Below, in pieces: positions 1-8,382 of a DNA stretch of 31,306 bases. Source of the stretch: Acrasis kona (Eukaryota; Heterolobosea; Eutetramitea; Acrasida; Acrasidae); the NCBI GenBank assembly GCA_026419775.2, contig JAOPGA020001645.1, positions 1-31,306 on the forward strand. The letters are read 5' to 3'. The number at the start of each line of letters is the position of its first letter. The first letter of the stretch is position 1. A program made the translations under genes and the position numbers. The notes under the pieces are model-generated. The model was not told the DNA's origin, ran no database searches, and saw only the letters and a program-made list of their open reading frames with translations.

Positions 1-313
1 TTTTTTTAACTTGCTTTGTTCTTCTAGTCTTATAAAAGTGGAGGCAGATGATCATGACTGTTGCCAAATAAGCATGATATAGCGGCAATATTGATTCAAA
101 TGATCTCAAAACTACCAGTATTGGTGAGCGAATGTAGGTTCTGTATGACAAAACAGTTGGGATCATGCTGTAAATGTCGTCAATTGAGTAGTAGCCAAGA
201 AATAGCAGTATTACAAAGAGTAACATGGCGTAATACACCACGTCAAATAGATATGCATAACGTGCATCATGCAATCTACTGATTGCTTGCTTTCTCTGTC
301 TGTACTTATACAT
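1..313 (-). CDS. Multi-pass membrane protein, N-terminal part (runs off left edge)
   Basis: The minus-strand frame is open from an ATG at 311-313 to the left edge, about 104 codons, with an in-frame TAA a few codons upstream of that ATG. The product starts with a basic segment (MYKYRQRKQ), then a hydrophobic helix containing YYAMLLFVILLFLGYY at about residues 27-42. A polar loop with RTYIRSP follows, and a second hydrophobic stretch (HAYLATVMIICLHF) precedes a basic KTRRTKQ. This pattern of hydrophobic helices and positive flanks indicates an integral membrane protein. I do not recognise the family. The last bases before the edge, GTTAAAAAAA on the minus strand, could be a splice donor, so the exon may end there. 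The plus-strand ORF over the same bases lacks an ATG start and looks like a shadow. Confidence 0.6.
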   Translation of the reverse strand, partial: MYKYRQRKQAISRLHDARYAYLFDVVYYAMLLFVILLFLGYYSIDDIYSMIPTVLSYRTYIRSPILVVLRSFESILPLYHAYLATVMIICLHFYKTRRTKQVKK

Positions 314-1003
314 GTTCAGGATGTTGTTTTTTTAAAATAGAATAAACAGGATATTTCTTTTAAAATAGAATATTTTTAAAGGGTGTTTTGATTTATAAGA
401 GTTATTCATAGAATTAAACAAAATACTTTATTTAAAGTTTGACAGATGTATCTCAGATCAGATCGATTAGTGGTAACTATATTAGCGCATTGCAATGAGA
501 TATATAGTCAATTCATTTACTGTTTACAACAAATGCAGGAGCGTATGACCATTGTGTTTCTGAGCAATTCAAGGGATTATTTCACTTGAATAATACACTC
601 ATGAACAATTATTTCAAGCCAGTGAAAGTAATATTTATTTTAATTGATATTTACATAGACTGTGCACTACTCCTGAGAGGTCAAGCAATGTGTAATTCAA
701 GGTATGGTGTTGTGAAAAATTGGCGTCAATGCCTATCTGAAGCGAGTATAGTTTATCTAGAAAAGAGACTTAAGTAGAGGAGGACGCGTAGCAGGAGAAA
801 GTGGTGTGGTTACTTCCATTCTTATCTCATGATGGAAAGGATACGTCTTCAACGGATGAAAACTTTTGGGTTACTGTTGCTGAGAGGTATGCAGGAGACT
901 TAAGGGTGTTTGCAGAAAATAATGTGGGCAGTATTTGGGCTTTATTGGCGGAGTTTGGAAAATTTGACACCAATAATGGTGTTGTTGAATAAATGTTGAA
1001 GGG
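314..1003. other. Intergenic region with a coding-like but broken block
   Basis: This 690-bp stretch lies between the start of the left-edge membrane gene and the stop of the dioxygenase gene. No complete ATG-initiated gene is visible. The left part (314-560) is AT-rich and holds a 15-bp direct repeat. On the plus strand, 690-992 contains protein-like sequence that changes reading frame: frame ending at 777, then a short stretch in a second frame around 763-830, then 801-992 in the third. The last piece (containing NFWVTVAERYAGDLR) looks most like real coding sequence. It could be terminal exons of an unrecognised gene or a decayed gene. Confidence 0.4.
330..372 (+). repeat. Two direct copies of a 15-bp AT-rich element
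   Basis: TTTTAAAATAGAATA occurs at 330-344 and again at 358-372, a 28-bp period. Each copy includes the palindrome TTTTAAAA. It sits 17-60 bp upstream of the minus-strand ATG at 313, so it could be part of that gene's promoter. It could equally be chance in AT-rich DNA. Confidence 0.45.
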
Positions 1004-2971
1004 CTATTGTGTGTAATCATCATCGTCATCGTCTTTGTCGTCATCATCATCGTCTTCGTCATCGTCTTCTTCCTCATAATCGCCTTCGTCCTCATCCTCT
1101 TCTACATCCTCATTCTCGTCACTAGATTCGCATAAAAACTCTAGGTCCTTATTTGTGTTGTTGAGATGCCTCATTTTCCGTTCAGCTTTCTCATCTTGTA
1201 TATCTTTATTTTTCTTCATCAACTTTGGTGATATGTACGACTTCTCTTTGCTTTTTTTATAAAGATCATGGCTACAATGGACAACTCCAAAACGGTAACC
1301 AGCATATGGTGAAACAAAATGTTGCACTGCTTCTGAACTAAACATCAAGGTGCATCCTGGTCTATGTGGAAATTTTATTCCTAGCTCTGGAAAGCATACA
1401 AGAGCTCCCGCAAAGTATCCAAAAGATGAAAGTGCAGAAAGAGATCTTTTCATGTCAGTAAAGTCTCTATGGTTGGCACACTGTCCAGTATTGATAGCAC
1501 ATCCCAAAAACACTTCTTCAATGCAGGACTGTAGAATACTCTTAAACTCTGGACTACTTCCTGCAACAACCTGACGGCAGTCTTCATACACTTGTTTGTC
1601 AGCAGCTTTCATCAAAGAGCTAAGATCTCTTCTGTGTGTGAAGAATGCTTTCTTAATGTTGGTGACACTAGGCAAGGCAGTGACTTTTCCTTTAGCAATA
1701 GATTGTCTACTAACTACTCGCGTCAATGGATTTCCAATTGGCGACCACTCAAAAAAGTGATAAACATCAATCTCTTCGCAATTTCGATGTCGATCATCAC
1801 ACTTTGTAAATGGTTGGGGGAACATTGTTGTGAGCTCCAACAACGCTGCTGATATCTTCTTTTGTTCCGCTTGTGCAATAAATTTTGGAAGCATTATGTA
1901 TATTAATCGATGTTTCTTGTCGAGGCCAAATGTGGTTTCTTGATCTGTAATCTCTTCAAGTTTGTCTAAAACCCATTCTTCAAATGTAGGAGCTGACACA
2001 TCCATATTCTCTTCGCTGCTTTGATGCAATACATTGCTCTTTTCACTTGTTTCTGAGTCCAAAAACACATTCATTTTTTTTTTGAGGTTGGCCTGCGATT
2101 GTTTCGAGCTCGATTCAATGTCATAATTGAAATGGATACGGAAATTGCTTTTGGCAAGAATGCGTTTGAACTGCTTGTATCTATTGTTATTGTTATGCTC
2201 TTCAGAGACTTTATAACTTGACTCGGTTTTGTCGTCACTTGAACCTTTAAGAAAAGGATTACGCTTATTGCTGCTGTTGCAATATTCGTATCCGTGCGTC
2301 TTTGTGTACGAATTCAATACGTTTCGCTGCTTGGTGTCTAACGGAAACATTTTCTTTTTTGTCTCGACATGCTGCAAAAAGTCGTTAAAATCTACCTTCA
2401 ATTCATCCATGGTTCTAATTCTTTTGTACTTCTCCCACATTTCATCATAAAGCTTAGTAGGGTTTGGTACAGGCTAACAGAATTAAAATTAAAAAAAAAT
2501 TTCACACACCTGCTCATGTTGAATGAACTTTTGTTTAACCTGTTCAGGCTTGGATTTTTTGTGCCTTTTCTTAATTTTCTTTTCTCGGTTCTCTTTTCCG
2601 TTACGTCTTACGTCTTCTGTGTGCTTTTGGAATTCTGCTGCTACCGAGACATCTACTCCGACTAAGTCGTGTGAATTTAAATTGATCGAACTGTCAGCAC
2701 CCTGACCCTCTAAACTAGAGCTAGGACTTAATGTAATGCTGCCTTCGTTACTTCAATTCTCACTATCAGGCACTTCTTCCGACACATTTTTATGTTCATG
2801 CGGACAGGTTCGCTCTTGGATTATACGATCCATTAAATCTTTCCGGAGCTTTTGATACTGTTTATTATCAACTTTTCGGCTGCTGCTTGCACTTCTCACT
2901 TTCATAATTTTTGCTTTTACAAAGTCATTTAGAGTTAACTGTGAAGTATGAGTTTGCACCACAACGTTCAT
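1004..2971 (-). CDS. TET/JBP-like 2-oxoglutarate/Fe(II) dioxygenase, three exons
   Basis: Proposed exons on the minus strand are 2971-2764, 2709-2510 and 2473-1004, giving 625 aa. The 36-nt intron 2474-2509 (GTGTGTGA...TTAG) is firm. The intron 2710-2763 is proposed because it removes an in-frame TGA and keeps the frame. The catalytic core shows an HRD motif (H471, D473), then GALVCFPELGI, then RPG, then a distal VQH (H521) and GYR (R530). This order, HxD, G..L..P.L, PG, H and R, matches the double-stranded beta-helix fold, and the pattern resembles TET/JBP-type nucleic-acid base oxygenases. The region before the core is rich in Lys and Asn; the C terminus is a long Asp/Glu tail before TAG. 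Such enzymes oxidise methylated pyrimidines in DNA or RNA; the substrate here is unknown. The first exon is less certain than the core. Confidence 0.65.
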
Positions 2972-3200
2972 ATAGAGAATCAAAGCCACCCATATTACTA
3001 GGAGCACAAACGACAAATGTAAGGACCTGTATAAAAAATAACTTTCCTACACGTACGGTCTCCCTACATCCACCAGGTTATCATACAAACACAATCACAC
3101 CAAACGAACAATGGTTGGCTATAAAATTACAAAATTAATTCTGAGACATTACAAGGACATGAATAAAGAGTATCTATTGCAGTACCAAAAGAGTTTTATT

Positions 3201-3911
3201 TTAATTGTTTTTGCGCATTATTGCCAATGCCTTCCTCATTGTGGTTCTAACTTCTACCCCATTGAATGTAGTAACTGGCTGTCCATTACGAGTACTTTTT
3301 ACATTAATGTCGTGCCACTTGAATCTACTAATGTATTTTGTAGGATTATTGTTAACCATGAAACAGCACACAATTGGGAATAAAAGTTCAGTCACGATAT
3401 TGTCTTTTGTTGTTGTTCGGTACTGCTCATCTTCTCCAAATATAGCAATAAATTGCTCTTTGTTGATGCTGAACATAGTGTTGGGGTCGCTATTTCGCAC
3501 TTTACTGCTTGGTTGGTAAGGCGTGCATGAATTTGCATTGAAGACACGTATATATTGTTCGTAGGACATGTCAACAGTTGAGGGTATTTGGGGTGAGGTG
3601 GTGTCTTTGATGTGCTTTAAAAGTACAGATCTTGTTGAAGCGACAACAAAATCTAAAGGAATAACATCTGTTTTTTTCTTCTTTGATTTTTGATGTTTGT
3701 TTGATCTACGTTGACGTTTTTTTGTTTTTCTAGCGTCACAAACTTCTTCAAATTCACTGCTGCTGTCATCTGTTGTGTAGATATCCTTGTAGTTATCATC
3801 CAATGATTCAAACTGCTGTTCTTTAACTGTATTAGCGTCATGTTGCACCTCGTCTAATACTCTTGGCTTAAAAAATAGTGTTGTGGTTCGGCGTGATCTA
3901 GATGTTTGCAT
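3201..3911 (-). CDS. Orphan lysine-rich protein, probably nuclear
   Basis: A single open frame of 236 aa starts at an ATG (MQTSRSRRTTT) and ends with RKNN. An AATAAA-type signal follows directly after the stop on the minus strand (CAATTAAAATAAAAC). The N-terminal third is acidic and polar (residues 40-60), followed by a strongly basic cluster (KTKKRQRRSNKHQKSKKKK, about residues 62-80) that reads as a nuclear localisation signal. The C-terminal half looks globular, with FSINKEQFIAIFGEDEQ and NPTKYISRFKWHDI. I recognise no family. It lies just upstream of the dioxygenase on the same strand, so a functional link is conceivable but not shown. Confidence 0.6.
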   Translation of the reverse strand: MQTSRSRRTTTLFFKPRVLDEVQHDANTVKEQQFESLDDNYKDIYTTDDSSSEFEEVCDARKTKKRQRRSNKHQKSKKKKTDVIPLDFVVASTRSVLLKHIKDTTSPQIPSTVDMSYEQYIRVFNANSCTPYQPSSKVRNSDPNTMFSINKEQFIAIFGEDEQYRTTTKDNIVTELLFPIVCCFMVNNNPTKYISRFKWHDINVKSTRNGQPVTTFNGVEVRTTMRKALAIMRKNN

Positions 3912-4274
3912 ATTGTTGATATTGTTACTCAGGATATTGCTGTATGATGGTTGCTACCAAAATATAATTGAGGATACAAAGACTACATGTTTCAAGATTA
4001 TTTTATTTTTATTTGAACAACCAATGCCCTTATTGCATAAAGAAGTTAAGGCGGTTATCCCGTCGTGAAAGGTTCTTTCATGCATAATGCTTCATATTAT
4101 AACATTCTGTAATGTGTACTAACTAACCACAGTAAAATGCTATTATTTAATGGTAAGCTCACCCACTTCTTGTTCATGAAATAGATTTTGATATCATTCT
4201 GAAACCATTTCAAGTCAACCTGATCAGGTATTTATCCCGATCCATTTCACAAGGCGGTATAACCAAAACAAAAA
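3912..4274. promoter_or_regulatory. Divergent intergenic region between the orphan gene and GH31
   Basis: About 360 bp separate two divergently transcribed start codons. The only clear element is a TATA-like GGTATTTATCCC at 4227-4238, about 40 bp before the alpha-glucosidase ATG. The bases just before that ATG are A-rich (aaaacaaaaa), as for several other starts in the window. No RNA gene or repeat is seen. Confidence 0.4.
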
Positions 4275-6773
4275 ATGCAACGAGATTTGTTTGCATTAGC
4301 CATACTCCTGGCCATAATCATAACTGCAGGGTGTCAACTACCAGTCTATACAGTCAAATCAATATCAAGGGGACAAACAGCAATCAATGGGAATTTAGAA
4401 TTAACAAGTGGAAAGGGTCCATACGGTGCAGACGTACGCAACCTCAAATTTGTTGTCGCTTACGAAAAGGACGACAGAGTGCGCATTGTGATTGGTGATT
4501 CGGAGGAAAAGAGATGGAGAGTTCCAGATTATGTCATTCCCGGTCTAAAAGTACAGGGCAGAGCAGATCAAAGCAATCTCGTCGTAGAAATTCCCGACCA
4601 AGGTAAACAATTTAACATCAAGATCTCAAGAAGAAATGGACAAGTCCTATTCGACACAACTGGTAAAGATTTTGTGTTCGAAGATCAATACCTTGTTCTC
4701 TCCACTGCCTTCACGTCCCCTCACGAACCCAACATTTATGGGCTCGGAGAGCGCGTAAACGCATTGAGACTCGATCCAAGAGACAACCACTACACCATTT
4801 GGCCACAAGACAATGGCAACTTGGAGAATTTTAATTTATACGGTCACCACCCCTTCTACTTGGACCAACGTAACGACGGCACCGCACATGGTTTGTTCTT
4901 TTTGAACAGCAATGCCCTCGAGTTCAACATGAAGTACAACAAGAACGAGAACAGATTACAAATCAGAGCCATTGGTGGAATCATGGATCTAACAATCTTT
5001 GCCGGTCCTCATCCACAACAAGTAGTACAACAATATCACGACCTAATCGGTCGTCCAGCCTTTGTCCCATACTGGTCTTTGGGATTCCATCAGTGCAAGT
5101 GGGGTTACGATAACATCAACAACACCATTGCCGTCGTTGAGAATTACAAGAAGAACGATCTCCCATTAGACACCATCTGGAACGACATTGATTACATGCA
5201 AGACCTCAAAGATTTTACGTTCCACAATAAAAACTTTGAACATGAAAGAGTCAAGAAATTCATTTCCGACTTGCATGCGAACGGTCAACATTATATTGTA
5301 ATCGTCGACCCAGGCATCAAGGTCGAAAAGGATTACGCGCCCTACGAAATTGGTTTACAAAAAGGCGTTTACATTTTCAAAGAGGACGGGAAGACACCCA
5401 TCAAGAATAAAGTGTGGCCTGGCATCACGGTGTTCCCAGATTTCACCAATCCCAAATCCCACGAATACTGGTCCGATCTCATTAATGAGTGGTTGGATGA
5501 ATTCCCGCTCGATGGAATATGGATTGACATGAATGAGTTGGCGACCTTCTGTGATGGGGAGTGCGAGAGCGACGCAAATGACATTTCGACGCCTTACCTT
5601 CCACCAGGTCTCAAATTAAACAAACAACAATTAAACATGAACAGCGTGATGAACGCATCCACCTGGTACAATGCACATTCCTTCTACGCATTCATGGAGG
5701 GTTATGCCACTAGAAAAGCTTTATTAAGAAAGTATCCCAACAAGAGACCAGTCATCATCAGCAGAAGTTCATTCGCAGGAACGGGACGTTACAATTCACA
5801 TTGGCTTGGAGATAACGACGCCACATACAGGAGCATGCATCTTTCCATTCCTGGAATGTTGACTTTTAACATGTTTGGTATTCCTTTGGTTGGTGCTGAC
5901 ATTTGTGGATTTAACGGAGACACAAACGCTCAACTCTGTGCCAGGTGGACTCAACTGGGAAGCTTCTATCCATTCAGCAGGAATCATAACTCCATCGGAA
6001 AGATCCCTCAAGAATCATATGTGTTCGGACCACGCATTACCGACATTAACAGAAGTGCTCTAAAGAATAGATATCAGCTGTTACCTTACTATTATACATT
6101 GTTTTATAAAGCTCATGTTGAGGGCAGCACTGTGGTGCGTCCATTGTTCTTTGAATTCCCAACTGTTGTTGATTCCTTTGTTGTTGATACCCAATTTATG
6201 GTCGGATCTGCTCTGTTGGTGTCACCTGCTCTTGAAGAGAACCAGACTGTTGTTGATGCCTTGATTCCACCAGGAAGATGGTTTGACTATTACAACGGAA
6301 CGGAGATTTCGGGAAATAGGAGATTAAAGTTGTTCACTCCATTGGAAAAGATTCACGTTCATGTGAGAGGTGGTGCCATTGTTCCAAGACAACAAGATGC
6401 ACTCAACACTGCTCAACAGAAGAAGTTACCACATAACCTACTTGTGGCTTTGGACGAAAATGGTAATGCGGGTGGTGAATTATATTTGGATGATGGAGAA
6501 TCTGTTGATGCTGTTTCCACTGGAAGATACACATTAATAAAGTACAAGGCATCATTTGACCAGTCAAGATACACGTTGGAGAGTCACGTCGATCGAGCAG
6601 GTTATGATAATGGTGTACTCGGTTATGTTTCTTTTGTTGGTTTGAAATCAAAACCCACGAAAGTGACTGTAAATGGAAGCGCAGCCAAGTTCAGAGTAGA
6701 AGAAGACAAATTAACAGTGGATTGTGGAAATTCAAAACTCACAAAAGACTTGAAGATTGTTGTTAGCCTTTAA
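4275..6773 (+). CDS. Secreted or lysosomal alpha-glucosidase, glycoside hydrolase family 31
   Basis: An intronless 832-aa protein begins with a classic signal peptide (MQRDLFALAILLAIIITAGC, residues 1-20). GH31 hallmarks are present: YGLGER at about 155-160, HQCKWGY at 272-278, the nucleophile motif GIWIDMNE with D418, and the acid/base motif SHWLGDN with D513. These are followed by GIPLVGADICGF, LCARWTQLGSFYPFSRNHN and the C-terminal beta domains. By family knowledge it releases glucose from alpha-1,4-linked (and often alpha-1,6) oligosaccharides with retention of configuration. It lacks the trefoil (P-type) domain that animal lysosomal and intestinal enzymes carry at the N terminus. A role in digesting food polysaccharide in food vacuoles or outside the cell is likely. 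The stop TAA is followed by ATTAAA at about 6781. Confidence 0.95.
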   Translation: MQRDLFALAILLAIIITAGCQLPVYTVKSISRGQTAINGNLELTSGKGPYGADVRNLKFVVAYEKDDRVRIVIGDSEEKRWRVPDYVIPGLKVQGRADQSNLVVEIPDQGKQFNIKISRRNGQVLFDTTGKDFVFEDQYLVLSTAFTSPHEPNIYGLGERVNALRLDPRDNHYTIWPQDNGNLENFNLYGHHPFYLDQRNDGTAHGLFFLNSNALEFNMKYNKNENRLQIRAIGGIMDLTIFAGPHPQQVVQQYHDLIGRPAFVPYWSLGFHQCKWGYDNINNTIAVVENYKKNDLPLDTIWNDIDYMQDLKDFTFHNKNFEHERVKKFISDLHANGQHYIVIVDPGIKVEKDYAPYEIGLQKGVYIFKEDGKTPIKNKVWPGITVFPDFTNPKSHEYWSDLINEWLDEFPLDGIWIDMNELATFCDGECESDANDISTPYLPPGLKLNKQQLNMNSVMNASTWYNAHSFYAFMEGYATRKALLRKYPNKRPVIISRSSFAGTGRYNSHWLGDNDATYRSMHLSIPGMLTFNMFGIPLVGADICGFNGDTNAQLCARWTQLGSFYPFSRNHNSIGKIPQESYVFGPRITDINRSALKNRYQLLPYYYTLFYKAHVEGSTVVRPLFFEFPTVVDSFVVDTQFMVGSALLVSPALEENQTVVDALIPPGRWFDYYNGTEISGNRRLKLFTPLEKIHVHVRGGAIVPRQQDALNTAQQKKLPHNLLVALDENGNAGGELYLDDGESVDAVSTGRYTLIKYKASFDQSRYTLESHVDRAGYDNGVLGYVSFVGLKSKPTKVTVNGSAAKFRVEEDKLTVDCGNSKLTKDLKIVVSL

Positions 6774-7027
6774 ATAATTTATTAAACATGAACTTTTATT
6801 TGAATCTGATTGAAAATCTATATCAAAAAACAATTTAATTTAGATCTGACACCAATAAGCTCTGGACTAGTGCTTCACAAAGTAATTTGTAATTATTAAA
6901 TACTTATGTTATAAACTTACTGCACCGGTCCAACAAGCTTATCAAACATGAGATAACAAAAGCATAGTTTATTCATGTAAAATTGAACAGAATTCTGAAA
7001 AAATTGAATAAACCCTTGTTAAGCTAA

Positions 7028-8128
7028 TTAAAAGGAAACTCCCAAGTTCATTCCAAGGTTAACGACAGAGCACTTGTTGAGACCACTGGATAAGATTAAA
7101 TTAGCGTTGGCAGCAGCACCATTGCAAAATAGACCACTAGTTCCAACAGCACAAACATTATTTCCGACACCTCCCAATAAGATAGAGTTACCTGATACTG
7201 CTCCAATCAATCCAACTCTTGCTGTTCTCAAGTTCAGTCCAACACCTAGTACTCCCAACAAATTCAATCTGATGCTCAAAGGAGAGCTAATAGTTGTGAA
7301 TGATTTCAAATTGATTTGAGATAGTCCACAGTTGCCGTTATTGACACCGATAACAGTCAACTGGTCATTGTTGCAAATATCTCTTGCAAGAGAAATTTGA
7401 CCAGATACACCCAAGTTAATGGAGCTAGACATGACCAGTGCTCTGGCAGCTACTTGATACTTGTACATTAGACCACCAGTGGTAGTGGTGTAAATGTGGC
7501 CGTTTTGTGCAAGGACTGGAACTCCATTGCAAGCACCTTGAATCACTTGTACGGTATTAGAGATTGTGTTATCAACAAATGAATTTATGTTGATTGTGCT
7601 TACTGCTGATGTTTGTGTACATGTCAAAGCAGCAACAGAGTTGTCTAAAAGACCTAAGAATCTAGTAGGAGTAGCAGTGCAGATGGTGTTTGTGCTCGCT
7701 GCAAAAGTGTTCAAACACAATCTTCTGTAACATTTGTTGGACTGCACAATAACGTAATCATCTTTGACCGCTGCTATTTTGGTGGAGGTTTCAGTGGTAG
7801 CAGTTCTGATGATGGCTCCGGTGGACAAATTGACAGTAGAGATCACAGTCTCAGTAGTGGTAGTAGTGATGGTTGTTTGAGTTTGAACACCAGTCACAAC
7901 AGCATAGTCTACACTGGCAGTAAGAGAAGCCGACGTAGGATAGAAGGGCATGTTGAATGTCCTTATAACTCTTCCGACAGAATCCATACAATTAACAGCT
8001 CTTGAGTTGGTGTTGAACTTGTAAAATAGACCAGCTCCATTTCCAACAACAAAGTCGTTAGAGATGCCTTGGCATAAGACACTAGTTGCAATTAATGCAC
8101 ACAATAAAGTTGCTTTGAAGAAGCTCAT
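7028..8128 (-). CDS. Secreted protein of a novel paralogous family (copy 1)
   Basis: An intronless 366-aa protein has a signal peptide (MSFFKATLLCALIATSVLCQ). The body is rich in Thr, Ser, Val and Asn, with short alternating hydrophobic strands, as in a beta-propeller-like or other all-beta secreted fold. It is a clear paralogue of the protein at 26898-27977. Shared landmarks in order are FVVGNGAGLFY, STK.[AI]AVKDDY, CYRR.CLNT, a CNG.P.LA motif, HIYT.TT, CNND..TV.G.NN, and a GAVSG.S.LLGG.GNNVCA segment. At least seven Cys positions are conserved, suggesting disulfides. The Thr run near residues 83-95 is a likely O-glycosylation site. No known family is recognised. A TATA-like tract lies about 70 bp upstream. 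Confidence 0.75.
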   Translation of the reverse strand: MSFFKATLLCALIATSVLCQGISNDFVVGNGAGLFYKFNTNSRAVNCMDSVGRVIRTFNMPFYPTSASLTASVDYAVVTGVQTQTTITTTTTETVISTVNLSTGAIIRTATTETSTKIAAVKDDYVIVQSNKCYRRLCLNTFAASTNTICTATPTRFLGLLDNSVAALTCTQTSAVSTININSFVDNTISNTVQVIQGACNGVPVLAQNGHIYTTTTGGLMYKYQVAARALVMSSSINLGVSGQISLARDICNNDQLTVIGVNNGNCGLSQINLKSFTTISSPLSIRLNLLGVLGVGLNLRTARVGLIGAVSGNSILLGGVGNNVCAVGTSGLFCNGAAANANLILSSGLNKCSVVNLGMNLGVSF

Positions 8129-8195
8129 TTGGTTTTATGTTTATTGACTTGATAATTATCCAGAATTTGTAGAGATGAACAGGCCTGTGATGACA

Positions 8196-8205
8196 TATAA
8201 ATATA
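8196..8205 (-). promoter_or_regulatory. TATA-like element of the secreted-protein gene
   Basis: The plus-strand TATAAATATA reads as TATATTTATA on the minus strand, about 68 bp upstream of the ATG at 8128. The paralogue gene at 26898-27977 has a stronger TATA box, which supports this assignment. Confidence 0.4.
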
Positions 8206-8382
8206 GAAGTGTTGGTAACGTTCCAATCAATTAGTGATGTTTCCATCTAAATAAAGAAAAGAAAATTCTTGGCATAGCAAGAACTTGATGTTCCACAGTA
8301 TATCGCTTCAGTTCCATTGTAAATGTGTCCTGCACTTGCTAAAAGCACTTATAACACACCAAGACTGAAAGTTTTCAACCAA

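Noticed and set aside
61-282. Plus-strand frame with a Cys cluster (ECRFCMTKQLGSCCKC)
   Set aside because: It has no ATG start, and the opposite strand reads as a coherent membrane protein over the same bases.
871-1095. Minus-strand frame rich in Met, Thr and Lys
   Set aside because: It is the off-frame reading of the poly-Asp/Glu codon tract at the end of the oxygenase gene.
2971-3016. Upstream extension of the oxygenase start by 15 hydrophobic residues
   Set aside because: The extended frame begins with TTG; the first ATG is at 2971. A signal peptide is therefore not supported.
7028-8128. Secreted paralogues as bacterial-type adhesins acquired by transfer
   Set aside because: Nothing in base composition, promoter (TATA box) or flanks suggests transfer, and no bacterial family is recognised.
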